Source: Chloroflexota bacterium
GTDB lineage: Bacteria; Chloroflexota; Anaerolineae; UBA4142; SHND01
Direction: 5' to 3'
Assembly (NCBI GenBank): GCA_004295045.1
Contig: SHND01000068.1
Span: 1-64,000, forward strand
DNA: 64,000 nucleotides
Shown here: positions 41,520 through 49,690 of the stretch, in pieces
Layout of the letters: every line of letters begins with the position of its first letter
Numbering within the stretch: position 1 is the stretch's first letter
Translations under genes and position numbers: made by a program
The notes under the pieces: generated by a model
Databases searched by the model: none
What the model was told of the DNA's origin: nothing
Seen by the model: the letters and a program-made list of their open reading frames with translations, nothing else

Positions 41520-42040
41520 TGCGAGGTCTCCTGTTTTTGTTCGAGCGAATGCAAAAGCAAACGATTTGCGACGAACCAAACGATGACGCCAATTCCCAAT
41601 ACTGCTGCCCAAATCCACAGCGCCACGCTCGGCAATGTGAGCGATTCACTCCACGCGAACAAGTTCGCCGAAAAACCAAAATCGAAGGTCGGCACAATTT
41701 GGAATGGCAAACCATTCGCCGCGCGCAAAACGATGGGTAATGCCCACATCAGAATCAGGACGGCGAGAATCGCTTGCGCGCCCAACAACACCGCCGCCCA
41801 ACGCGTGCGCTGCAACGGCGCGGGCCGTTGAGCGATGCGCGTGACGACGACGCGCGAAACATCGCGCGGAATTGGTTCGTTGCGCCACGCGTCAAAGGTC
41901 GAAAGCAGCGCGCGCAATTCAGTCAATTCCCGTTGGCACATTTCGCACGCGGCGAGATGTGCGTCCAGCTCTGCGCGCGTTTTTTCATCCAACGCGTCGT
42001 CGAGATACAAATTCAGCGTGTCGTTATCGAGATGATTCAT
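41516..42040 (-). CDS. Anti-sigma factor with zinc-finger HC2 domain
   Basis: A 174-residue transmembrane anti-sigma factor. The N-terminal zinc-binding domain has H-x3-C-x2-C (DAHLAACEMCQREL, about residues 27-40). Two membrane helices follow (about 82-105 and 138-158). It should hold the ECF sigma factor encoded just upstream, with which it overlaps by 4 nt (ATGA), and release it on an envelope signal. The next gene also overlaps by 4 nt, so the operon is tightly coupled. Confidence 0.88.
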   Translation of the reverse strand: MNHLDNDTLNLYLDDALDEKTRAELDAHLAACEMCQRELTELRALLSTFDAWRNEPIPRDVSRVVVTRIAQRPAPLQRTRWAAVLLGAQAILAVLILMWALPIVLRAANGLPFQIVPTFDFGFSANLFAWSESLTLPSVALWIWAAVLGIGVIVWFVANRLLLHSLEQKQETSQ

Positions 42041-42651
42041 TCGGATTCTTGAAAAAGTGCTTTCAACTTTTGCCGCGCGCGAAAGAGATGGCTTTTCACG
42101 TCGCTGACCGGCAAATTGAGCGCGGCGGAAATTTCTTCGTACGACAGTTCTTGAAAGTGACGCAATTCAACCACGGCGCGCCACGCGGGCGGCAGTTGCA
42201 ATAATGCTTGGCGCACACGCGCTTGTTGTTCCGACGCTAACGCGCGCGTTTCGGGATTGGCGTTCGCGTCCGGCGCGTTCAGTTCAATATCCAATGCTTG
42301 GGTAGGGCGTTTGCGCTGCGCGAAATTGAGCGCGAGGTTCGTGACAATCGTGTGCAGCCACGGCGCAAACGGGCGCGCGCGGTCGAACGAGGCGAGCGCG
42401 TCGTACGCGCGCACGAACGCGTCTTGCGTCACATCGAGCGCGTCCTGCGAGTCGCCGACGATGCGGCGCGCGGTGTTGTACGCCGAGGTTTGGTGGCGGC
42501 GCACCAATTCACCGTACGCGTCGCGGTTGCCTTGCAGCGCGAGCGCGACGAGCTGCGCGTCGGATTGTTTTGAGAGGGCGTCTATCACACGATTGATTGC
42601 GCGAATTGTCCAAGCTGGTGACGGGCGCAAGGCGGCTGCTTTGTGCATCAT
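42037..42651 (-). CDS. ECF RNA polymerase sigma factor
   Basis: A 204-residue ECF sigma factor. Region 2 reads YGELVRRHQTSAYNTARRIV then DALDVTQDAFVRAYDALASF, and region 4 reads LPPAWRAVVELRHFQELSYE followed by EISAALNLPVSDVKSHLFRA. It directs polymerase to a small regulon, probably including its own operon. The start ATG 42651 gives a 20-residue extension; GTG 42588 would begin the conserved part directly. No Shine-Dalgarno is obvious for either. Confidence 0.92.
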   Translation of the reverse strand: MMHKAAALRPSPAWTIRAINRVIDALSKQSDAQLVALALQGNRDAYGELVRRHQTSAYNTARRIVGDSQDALDVTQDAFVRAYDALASFDRARPFAPWLHTIVTNLALNFAQRKRPTQALDIELNAPDANANPETRALASEQQARVRQALLQLPPAWRAVVELRHFQELSYEEISAALNLPVSDVKSHLFRARQKLKALFQESE

Positions 42652-42751
42652 TACTCAATATACACAATGCCAGAGGAAAAAGTTGCAATGAGAAAGTCCT
42701 TGAAACCCGTCACGTCCAACAACGTAGAATGAAGCAGAAAGGAAAACAAAG

Positions 42752-42976
42752 ATGGCTGTCGGAACAAAAACAACTCCCCTTCTTTTTGAGCCGTTTGTAT
42801 GGCTGTGGCAACTCGTCACATTTGTTTTAGGATTGACTGGTCGCTTGCTCGCAGTGATTTTGGGTTTGGCGCTGTTGATTGTTGGTTTGCTGTTCACGTT
42901 GACCATAATCGGCGCGATTGTGGGCATACCAATTTTGATTGTGGGATTCGCGTTGATTGTGCGCGGCTTGTTTTAG
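42752..42976 (+). CDS. Small two-helix membrane protein
   Basis: A 74-residue protein: a short Lys/Thr start, an amphipathic stretch (EPFVWLWQLVTFVLGLTGRL) and two close hydrophobic helices (LLAVILGLALLIVGLLFTL; IGAIVGIPILIVGFALIV). Function unknown. ATG 42752 has a purine-rich upstream (AAGGAAAACAAAG). It is divergent from the ECF sigma gene and is followed by a terminator, which supports that it is real. Confidence 0.6.
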   Translation: MAVGTKTTPLLFEPFVWLWQLVTFVLGLTGRLLAVILGLALLIVGLLFTLTIIGAIVGIPILIVGFALIVRGLF

Positions 42977-43023
42977 TGGACAACCACGAGGGATTGCCCT
43001 CACAGTCAGCGCGGAAAAAATTG

Positions 43024-43051
43024 CGGGACGATGTTGCGAGGCATCGTCCCG
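43024..43051. terminator. Bidirectional terminator between the small membrane gene and dinB
   Basis: CGGGACGATG (43024-43033) pairs with CATCGTCCCG (43042-43051), with T-rich sequence after it and A-rich before it. It serves two convergent genes. Confidence 0.8.
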
Positions 43052-43057
43052 TATCTT

Positions 43058-44122
43058 TTATTCTCCCATCTGCAATTCCATCTGCCACGTTCCCTCGATT
43101 TCGACCAAATTGTGAACACCAACGCCGAGCAAACGCACCGCGCGGCGCGTATCCCAATGTTGTTGCAATAATTCGCGCGCGTGTTTGCGAATGATGGTTT
43201 CGTCCGCCATCGGCGCGCGCAGCGTGACTTGGCGCGTCATCGTCGTGAAATCTTCATAACGCAATTTCAAAATGATGGTGCGCGCTTTTAATTCCTCTGC
43301 CACCAATTCGCGCGCGACGCCTGCGCACATTTCATCCAGATATTTTTCCAACACATCGCGCGTCCGCACATCGCGGTCAAACGTATTTTCCTGACTGATA
43401 CTTTTCGTCGCGCGGTCCGTGATGATGGGCGAATCGTCCATGCCACGCGCCGCGTCCGCCAAGTACGCGCCGTTCTTGCCAAATTCCGCGCGCAGTTCCT
43501 CTATCGGCACGCGCGCCAAATCGCCAATCGTTTCCACGTTCCACTTTGCTTTGAGCTTCGCGCGCGTGACATGTCCCGCGCCGGGAATTTTGCCGACGGG
43601 CAGCGGCGCGAGAAATTTTTCCTCGTCGCCGTTTGGAATCACGATAAATCCGCGCGGCTTGACGGTGTTGCACGCGATTTTGGAAACGAGTTTGTTGGAC
43701 GCGACTGCAATGGTACAAGAGAGTTGCAATTCCTCGTGAATGCGGCGCTGAATTTCGCGCGCGGCGGCAACGCCATCGCGTTCCGCTTCAATTTCCAAGT
43801 ACGCTTCGTCAATCGAAACCTGTTCGACGCGCGGCGACATTTCGCGCAGCAAATTCATCACACGCGCGGAATGTTCAGAATAAATTTTATGACGCGCGGG
43901 AACGATGATGGCTTGCGGACACAAGCGTTTCGCCTCGCGCAAACCCATCGCGCTGTGGACGCCGAATTTACGCGCCTCGTACGACGCAGTAGCGACAACG
44001 CCGCGCGTGTTCACATCCCCCATCGCGACGATGAGCGGTTTGCCGCGCAGCGCGGGATTGAGCAGCATTTCGACGGTGGCATAAAACGCGTCGAGATCGA
44101 GGTGGAGGATTTGGCGCACCAT
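43058..44122 (-). CDS. dinB: DNA polymerase IV
   Basis: A 354-residue Y-family translesion polymerase. Motifs: LHLDLDAFYATVEMLLNPAL (first catalytic Asp), VATASYEARKFGVHSAMGL, VEQVSIDEAYLEIE (second acidic pair), CTIAVASNKLVSKIA, and the HhH segment LPVGKIPGAGHVTRAKL. The little-finger domain follows. The length and motifs are normal. It copies past damaged bases at the cost of accuracy. No Shine-Dalgarno precedes ATG 44122. A terminator separates it from the genes upstream, so it has its own promoter, possibly in the 40 nt before the start. No LexA box was recognised. Confidence 0.95.
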   Translation of the reverse strand: MVRQILHLDLDAFYATVEMLLNPALRGKPLIVAMGDVNTRGVVATASYEARKFGVHSAMGLREAKRLCPQAIIVPARHKIYSEHSARVMNLLREMSPRVEQVSIDEAYLEIEAERDGVAAAREIQRRIHEELQLSCTIAVASNKLVSKIACNTVKPRGFIVIPNGDEEKFLAPLPVGKIPGAGHVTRAKLKAKWNVETIGDLARVPIEELRAEFGKNGAYLADAARGMDDSPIITDRATKSISQENTFDRDVRTRDVLEKYLDEMCAGVARELVAEELKARTIILKLRYEDFTTMTRQVTLRAPMADETIIRKHARELLQQHWDTRRAVRLLGVGVHNLVEIEGTWQMELQMGE

Positions 44123-44138
44123 GCGTAATCACAAACAA

Positions 44139-44164
44139 AACAGAGCGACTGGAGCCGCTCTGTT
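44139..44164 (-). terminator. Terminator of the two-gene unknown unit
   Basis: AACAGAGCG (44139-44147) pairs with CGCTCTGTT (44156-44164). On the minus strand it is followed by TTGTTTG. It ends the 44829-to-44169 transcription unit. Confidence 0.75.
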
Positions 44165-44168
44165 CAAT

Positions 44169-44405
44169 TCATCGCCCATGCCAGCGCACAATCTTGAACG
44201 CGAGTTCATTCGCTTGCTGCCGCGTGTCGTAATCGTTCGGATTGATTTCGGGGTTCTTGCGCATTAGCGCGTACATCAATTCGTCGTGCGCGAGTTGGCG
44301 TTTTTCATCATGCCAACCTTTACCTGTCGCTTCGCAACGCTCAACAGCTGCCACATACACACGCGCCGCTTCGATGATTTCATCATTCAAATCCCACATG
44401 TGCAT
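44169..44405 (-). CDS. Small acidic helical protein of unknown function
   Basis: A 78-residue soluble protein, helical throughout (NDEIIEAARVYVAAVERCEA, then HDEKRQLAHDELMYALMRKN). No family recognised. It overlaps the upstream gene by 23 nt, so it is in the same unit. ATG 44405 or 44399 could be the start. Confidence 0.5.
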   Translation of the reverse strand: MHMWDLNDEIIEAARVYVAAVERCEATGKGWHDEKRQLAHDELMYALMRKNPEINPNDYDTRQQANELAFKIVRWHGR

Positions 44406-44829
44406 CTTGCTCCAATAATGGCTCTATCGTCACACGCACGGGAACATAATACGTGAGCGCCGATTGTTCCTCTTGTTCATAAAACGGCGGCAGATTTTCC
44501 AACTTGGGCGGAACGGTATCGCGGCGCAAAAACATCACGTACGAGCGCGGTTCAGGTTGTGACTGTTGTAAAAAATCGGTTTGGGTGAAATAGCGCGCGA
44601 GCCAACGAACGAGAACGCGATGCGGCGAAGGTGACACAATTTTTTCTTGCACCATTTGTTCAATCAACGCATTGTGCGCCCGCGTGCGTTCTTCGCCTTG
44701 TTGTTCCGGCGCTCCATTGTCTACCACGTCAAGATATTTGCGACACAATTCTAAAAGCCGCGCGCTTGGCGCTGTGACTTGCGCTTGGTCTTGCATCGCG
44801 TCTGCAATTCGCGTTGGTGTGTTAATCAT
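44383..44829 (-). CDS. Unknown soluble protein, first of a two-gene unit
   Basis: A 148-residue protein of no family I recognise. The N-terminal half is helical (ARLLELCRKYLDVVDNGAPE; RTRAHNALIEQMVQEKIV), similar in style to the small protein downstream (both have a R/K-x-x-AH-[ND]-x-L-[IM] phrase). The C-terminal half is beta-rich with Pro. The two genes may therefore share a helical module. It follows a 127-nt gap that contains a gene-tail fragment. Confidence 0.5.
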   Translation of the reverse strand: MINTPTRIADAMQDQAQVTAPSARLLELCRKYLDVVDNGAPEQQGEERTRAHNALIEQMVQEKIVSPSPHRVLVRWLARYFTQTDFLQQSQPEPRSYVMFLRRDTVPPKLENLPPFYEQEEQSALTYYVPVRVTIEPLLEQDAHVGFE

Positions 44830-44892
44830 CTGCTACCCACTTTCTCAATCGTGCATCATTCCCGCGAAATTGTATCTCAAATGGATGATAAA

Positions 44893-44970
44893 TCAATCTG
44901 CAGTGGGGACCGCATACAAAATCGCGCGCCCGCGTTTCCCCACAATTTCTAAAATCTTAATTTGGCGCAT
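44893..44970 (-). pseudogene. Detached 3' tail of a predicted-nuclease gene
   Basis: Minus-strand frame of 25 codons: MRQIKILEIVGKRGRAILYA then VPTAD and TGA. It matches the C-terminus of the predicted nuclease at 47.7 kb (MRQCGILAIAGKRGRAILYQ) over about 19 residues. It overlaps the last codons of the M23 gene in another frame. No body of the gene remains. Confidence 0.7.
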
Positions 44971-46093
44971 CACCGCGCATGACAAATTTTACGTCGTTGA
45001 AATCGTTCGTCGGCGCGTAATAGACGCGTACCTGTCCTGTTTTCAAATTCTCTGCGCGCTGTGCCACATACGCGCTCTCCTCCAGCGTGATTTCAAATTC
45101 GGGGGAATTAGGACAGTACGCGTCTGCAAAAATTTGTTTTTGTAATGCGGCTTGCGTGTTGAATGCAATCATCTGGCTCGTCTCGCCCTGCTGCAATAAC
45201 GCATCGCGCAATGTGGGATTTGTGTCTTGCGCGTTCAGCGCGTCCAAAAGCGGCGTTGGGTCTTGAAAACCTTTTTCCCCATTGTTCGGATGCAGCGGCA
45301 GTCCCACGCCATCCACGGGACGCATCCCCAAATGCAAATGGTCGCCTTGCACGTTGCCCGTTCCGCCCATGCGACCGAGCTTGTCGCCGCGTCGTACGCT
45401 TTGATTCCGCGAAACGTTATCCTCGACCATGTGACAGTAATACCATGTCCGCCCATTCGCGCGATTATAGACGACCACAAAGATGCCGTACGCGTTCACT
45501 TTCGGATCGCCGGGCACGTCAACATCTCTGACGACGATGCCCTCTTCCACCGCGTAAATATCGCGGTCGCCATCCGACGGCACGAGGTCAATGCCCTCAT
45601 GTCCCGCGAGATGAAATTGACGATAGTATTCCGGGCGTTCACCAAAGTTCTGGGTGACGCGATTGCTGCCTTTGAAAGGCGTATTGCGCGCGGGCGCGCC
45701 GCCGCGAATGACAAATTTGACGTCGTTCACATTCGTCGTTGGCGCGTAATAGACGCGCACTTCGCCCGTGAGCAAATGCTCCGCGCGCTGTGCCACGTAC
45801 GCGCGCTCATCGAACGTGAGTTGAAATTCGGCAGAGTTCGGCACGAGCCCATCCGCGAACATCCGTTTTTGCAGCGCTGCGTCGGTGTTGAATTGGAGAA
45901 TTTGGTGCGCGTCGCCGGCGCTGAGCAGAATGTCGCGCAGTGAAGCGACGCGAGCGGCGGTTGTTTCGCTTGACGCCTCTTGCACGCTCAACACCATTGG
46001 CTCTATTTTTTTGGCGCGTGTTTTTTTCGATGAGGATTTTGTCGCTCTGACGCGCGGAGTTTTCGACGGCGTTTTTCGCGTTCGCTCCTTCAT
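44957..46093 (-). CDS. M23 metallopeptidase flanked by a duplicated unknown domain
   Basis: A 378-residue protein. Residues 1-30 are a Lys/Arg/Ser/Thr-rich basic tail. Residues 52-134 and 295-377 are two copies of the same about 83-residue domain (LRDxLL...FNTxAALQKxxFAD...PNSxEF...AYVAQRAExLxTGxVRVYYAP...NDVKFVxRGxAP). Between them lies an M23 zinc peptidase: HEGID (His165, Asp169), His221 and HLHLG (His252, His254). M23 enzymes cut peptidoglycan cross-bridges; Zn ligands are all present. No signal peptide is seen, so export or a cytosolic/polymer role is open. It overlaps the GH-like gene by ATGA. Confidence 0.8.
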   Translation of the reverse strand: MKERTRKTPSKTPRVRATKSSSKKTRAKKIEPMVLSVQEASSETTAARVASLRDILLSAGDAHQILQFNTDAALQKRMFADGLVPNSAEFQLTFDERAYVAQRAEHLLTGEVRVYYAPTTNVNDVKFVIRGGAPARNTPFKGSNRVTQNFGERPEYYRQFHLAGHEGIDLVPSDGDRDIYAVEEGIVVRDVDVPGDPKVNAYGIFVVVYNRANGRTWYYCHMVEDNVSRNQSVRRGDKLGRMGGTGNVQGDHLHLGMRPVDGVGLPLHPNNGEKGFQDPTPLLDALNAQDTNPTLRDALLQQGETSQMIAFNTQAALQKQIFADAYCPNSPEFEITLEESAYVAQRAENLKTGQVRVYYAPTNDFNDVKFVMRGDAPN

Positions 46094-47574
46094 TTATGCT
46101 TGGTCCCCGATTTCTTTTTTGGTTCCTCAACGATCAACAGGCGTAGTTTCGGTTTTTTCGCGCGCGATTTTTTGGTGCCGGATTTTTTCGCCGCAGATTT
46201 CTTTGACTTGGATTTTTTGACCTTGGTTTTTTTCTTGTGCGTTTTGGGTTTGTGCTTTTCTTGAACAATCAAGATGCCGAGCGCGCGCGGTCCCGGTGAG
46301 GTGAGCCACGCAAGCACACTATCGCGCAAAATGTCATGCGCCTCGTTCAACTCGCCCGCTTCAACGCGTCGCGTTGCTTCTTCGCACCACCAGCGCGCGG
46401 TGGTGTGCGCCTGCGCGTTCGGCAAACTGTCGGAATTCTGCGGCGCGGACGCGTAAAACCACGGCGTCACCGTTTCACTCAAAATTTTGCGCGCGGCGTC
46501 CCCATGCTTGGCTTCCAGCTGGCGTATCGCTTCCTCTACAAACCAACGCGTTTTGGCGAGCGGCAAAATTTCTGTGGGCGGTTTCGGGACGATTGGCGGA
46601 TGCGCAGCGGCTGCCCACCGTGCGCGATAATCATTCTGAAATGCGGCGCGCAAATCGTTCTGCAAATTCTTTTTATCCGAAATGCTCCAGCCGGGCGGAT
46701 CGTCCCGTTTGTGCTGCCAGCGAAAAAGACACAGCGCCTGAATTGGTTGATTCGCGGCAACAGCATTCCACGCGTTGATCTCTGCGTATGCTTTTTGGAT
46801 CCAACTCACATCGCGATTTTCCCACGGCAGGTGCTGCGCCTCGGTGATCAAGACCGGCAGTTTACGCAGTGCAACAGGTACCACATCCAAAAAATCGCGG
46901 TAGGCGCGAAATTGCCAATGCCATGCTTGAAAGGGCGCGCCCGCGCGTTCTTCGCTTTCAACGAGCGCTGCATCCATCGGCGCATCGTGATTCGAATAGG
47001 TGTGCAGCGCGAGCGCGTCGGGCGGCGCATTGCGTTTCACACATTCCTTTAACAGATCGCGAAAATAGTGTACCCAATCGCCCGCGGGATTGCCGTCATA
47101 CGCAGTTTGATTGTTCCACGGACCCGGCGGCGACGGGATCACCCAATCGTCCGCATGACCCGCAACATTTTTGATTTGCGCGCGGCATTTGGAAAAACAT
47201 TCGGCGTAGAGTTGCGGAGTGAGCGGCTCCCCGCCCTGCCCATTATCGTTGCCCGGACGTTCCGCCGCTAAATTTGTTTCGTTGCCAATGATCCAAATAT
47301 GCGCGCCGCGCGAACTGGCAACGTATTGCGCGCACGCATTAGCAAACGCCTCGTACTGCGCGCGTGACGGAATGGTTCCCGCCGAGCCGTAACCGTTGTT
47401 CAAACGCACAATGACGCCGTGTCCTGCATCCGCCAACGCGGAAAAATCATCCGGCGCGTCGCTCGCCACGCGACTCACCACAATCCATCCGCGCTTGCCC
47501 GCGTCAGTGAAAAATTGTTCGCCGCCCTCATCGTGCAAACCGAAAATGTGATGGGGAAGTTGGTTGAGGTCCAT
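46090..47574 (-). CDS. GH-like TIM-barrel protein with repeats and Lys-rich C-terminal tail
   Basis: A 494-residue protein. Residues 8-320 form a clan-A-like glycoside hydrolase barrel: HIFGLHDEGGE, HGVIVRLNNGYGSAGTIP, IWIIGNETN with candidate acid Glu99, and VLITEAQHL with candidate nucleophile Glu245. Residues about 360-445 hold two 40-residue helical repeats (TRWFVEEAIRQLEAKHGDAA; ARWWCEEATRRVEAGELNEA). The tail is Lys/Ser/Thr-rich like histone H1, then ends in a short hydrophobic strand. ATG 47574 follows GGAGGCA. It has no signal peptide. It is coupled to the M23 peptidase gene, suggesting joint action on a cell-wall or extracellular polymer. The substrate is unknown. Confidence 0.75.
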   Translation of the reverse strand: MDLNQLPHHIFGLHDEGGEQFFTDAGKRGWIVVSRVASDAPDDFSALADAGHGVIVRLNNGYGSAGTIPSRAQYEAFANACAQYVASSRGAHIWIIGNETNLAAERPGNDNGQGGEPLTPQLYAECFSKCRAQIKNVAGHADDWVIPSPPGPWNNQTAYDGNPAGDWVHYFRDLLKECVKRNAPPDALALHTYSNHDAPMDAALVESEERAGAPFQAWHWQFRAYRDFLDVVPVALRKLPVLITEAQHLPWENRDVSWIQKAYAEINAWNAVAANQPIQALCLFRWQHKRDDPPGWSISDKKNLQNDLRAAFQNDYRARWAAAAHPPIVPKPPTEILPLAKTRWFVEEAIRQLEAKHGDAARKILSETVTPWFYASAPQNSDSLPNAQAHTTARWWCEEATRRVEAGELNEAHDILRDSVLAWLTSPGPRALGILIVQEKHKPKTHKKKTKVKKSKSKKSAAKKSGTKKSRAKKPKLRLLIVEEPKKKSGTKHK

Positions 47575-47654
47575 TCTGGCTGCCTCCGTGAAAACGACTT
47601 TACAACAAATCGCGCGGTTTGTGTAGAGGTTTCTGTAAAACGCATCGGTCTTGT

Positions 47655-48410
47655 TCAGGACGATTGATACAAAATTGCGCGGCCGCGTTTTCCCGCGATT
47701 GCGAGGATGCCGCATTGGCGCATCACGTACGTCATGGCTTGCGCGCGCGCATAGGGTTTGTCGAGGACGCGCGCCAATTCGCGGTTAGTGAATTGCGCGG
47801 GGAGATGGTTTGGCAGAAACGCGCGGAGGTCAGCGCGCGACTCGATCAAACACGAGTCAATCACCTCAAGCAATTGATGATCGTGCCGGTCCCAATCGCG
47901 CGGGAAACGTGTGCGTTTGGCGGGTCTTTCATGCGCGGCGCGCACACGGCGAATTTCTTGTTCGCGAATTAGCAAAATGTCGAGCGCAAAATTGGGATGT
48001 GTGAGCAGAGTGGGGACGTGAACGAGTTCGTCAAAAATATCGAGAAACGTTCCGCGTTTCGGCGAGCGCCGCCGCGAAATTTCTGTGACGCCATCGGCGG
48101 CGACGCGCACGAGCCATTTTTCCGCCGGAATCGGATGCACGAGCCGCAAGCGATGATGTTCGAGCAATTTGGGGAGTTTTTCTTTCAACGCGAAAAAATT
48201 GCGCGTCTGAATTTCGATTAACAAGTCGCCGCGCACAATGTCAATGTGATACCCTTCGAGCGGCACTTCGAGTTTGTCGCCCTTGCGCGCGTACCATTTT
48301 TTTAACGCGGCGTGGAGCGAGCGTTCCTGCAAAACGCCGATTGTTTTCTTGATTGGTTCGAGCGGCGTTAGAGAACGCCTGCTGCGCGTGGTCGCCTTTT
48401 TATCCTTCAT
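47655..48410 (-). CDS. Predicted PD-(D/E)XK nuclease-like protein with winged-helix end
   Basis: A 251-residue basic protein. The N-terminal third carries EGYHIDIVRGDLLIEIQTRN, which fits a PD-(D/E)XK core (D...ExQ), and HPIPAEKWLVRV. The C-terminal third (FTNRELARVLDKPYARAQAM, then YVMRQCGILAIAGKRGRAIL) looks like a winged helix. I know this layout from uncharacterised Chloroflexota proteins, with no tested function. A copy of its tail lies at 44.9 kb. It may be a DNA-binding nuclease in defence or repair. Confidence 0.6.
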   Translation of the reverse strand: MKDKKATTRSRRSLTPLEPIKKTIGVLQERSLHAALKKWYARKGDKLEVPLEGYHIDIVRGDLLIEIQTRNFFALKEKLPKLLEHHRLRLVHPIPAEKWLVRVAADGVTEISRRRSPKRGTFLDIFDELVHVPTLLTHPNFALDILLIREQEIRRVRAAHERPAKRTRFPRDWDRHDHQLLEVIDSCLIESRADLRAFLPNHLPAQFTNRELARVLDKPYARAQAMTYVMRQCGILAIAGKRGRAILYQSS

Positions 48411-48427
48411 CCTTTACACAACGTTCT

Positions 48428-49690
48428 CTACAATTCCATTAACGCTAACGGGATTTCCATTTCGCGCGCCGTCAGACCGCCGTGGTGACCATAGTATTTT
48501 TGCACAAATTTATTTTCTTGGTACCACCACACGCAATTGTTCGGATGCGGCAAGATGGTGAGATTGCCCAAGCGCGCAAGCAAGTCTGCACAAACGGGCA
48601 GTTTTCCGAAATAGCCCGCGCGGAGCAAATCGCTTGTTTTTACCACGTCCGCGTATCCCTCCAATTGCTTGGCAAGAAACGCATGCGCTTCATCCAAACG
48701 TTCGTCGCGCACGTACAAAAAAGGATCGCGCGGCGAACCCGCCGGAACCAAAACCTCACCGCGCCGATTTGTTTTGAGCATCGGCACAATTTTTTTCAGA
48801 TCGCGCGCCGTGTTGAGATAACGCGTATTTTCAGGCGTGACGCCCATGTGTCCGTGATCCGCATACATGACCAGTAAGGCGCGCTTGCCCAGATTTTGTA
48901 CGAACGGCAAAAACCATTTTTCCATCGCGTGCGCAAAGGTTTCGATTTGCGCGCGCGTTTCTATCGAAGCGGGTCCGTGATAATGACACATGGTGTCAAT
49001 ATCGCCATAATAGAAAAAGATGTACGTTGGCGCGGTCGCCGCGCGCGCGTGACGCGCGGCATCGAGCAATCCTTCGGGCAAAGGCAGAAACGGGCGCATC
49101 TCGGCGCCGCGCATCACAACGCTCGAATAGGTTGAAGGTGTGATCGGACGCCAGCCAAAGACGAAATTTTTTATCCCCTGTTTCTGCAAATCCGCATACA
49201 GCGTTTGATTGGGAAATAACGTTTTGGGATCAACGCCCGCGTCCTTGAGTTGATCGCGTTCCATTGTCCCTGCCCACGAAAACAACAACGGCGTGATCAA
49301 CGCGTCCAAAGTTGGTTCATAGTACTGCCATTCGTAGACGCCGCTTTGTCCTACCGGCAGACCGGTGTGAATGCACGTCACATGCGCGGCGGTGGTCGAA
49401 GGAAACTGCGAGGTGATTTTCCCGACGCGCCCATTTTGGGTGAGCGTTTTCAGAAACGGATTTTCGTCCGCGTAGGTTTGAAACAATTCCCAGCCGAGCG
49501 AATCAATGAAAAACGAAAAGACAATATCATATTGTTTGGCGTATGCGCGCGGATGTCCTTTATCCGACAATACATCGGCGGCGAACGCGGGCTTGCCTTT
49601 GCCCGTCAACCAATATCGAATCGTCGCGGGCAAATCGGCAAAACAATGTCCGTTGTAACGTGGTGAAATAGACGAGGGATGCAAATTCAT
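48428..49690 (-). CDS. Type I phosphodiesterase / nucleotide pyrophosphatase-family protein
   Basis: A 420-residue alkaline-phosphatase-superfamily enzyme. It has FSFFIDSLGWELFQ (first metal Asp), the nucleophile region FPSTTAAHVTCIHTGLPVG, YYGDIDTMCHYHGPAS and MYADHGHMGV with its metal-binding Asp-His-His. Family members hydrolyse phosphodiester or pyrophosphate bonds in nucleotides or lipids. No signal peptide is visible. It overlaps the esterase gene by 4 nt (ATGA) and lies 17 nt upstream of the predicted nuclease. Confidence 0.85.
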   Translation of the reverse strand: MNLHPSSISPRYNGHCFADLPATIRYWLTGKGKPAFAADVLSDKGHPRAYAKQYDIVFSFFIDSLGWELFQTYADENPFLKTLTQNGRVGKITSQFPSTTAAHVTCIHTGLPVGQSGVYEWQYYEPTLDALITPLLFSWAGTMERDQLKDAGVDPKTLFPNQTLYADLQKQGIKNFVFGWRPITPSTYSSVVMRGAEMRPFLPLPEGLLDAARHARAATAPTYIFFYYGDIDTMCHYHGPASIETRAQIETFAHAMEKWFLPFVQNLGKRALLVMYADHGHMGVTPENTRYLNTARDLKKIVPMLKTNRRGEVLVPAGSPRDPFLYVRDERLDEAHAFLAKQLEGYADVVKTSDLLRAGYFGKLPVCADLLARLGNLTILPHPNNCVWWYQENKFVQKYYGHHGGLTAREMEIPLALMEL

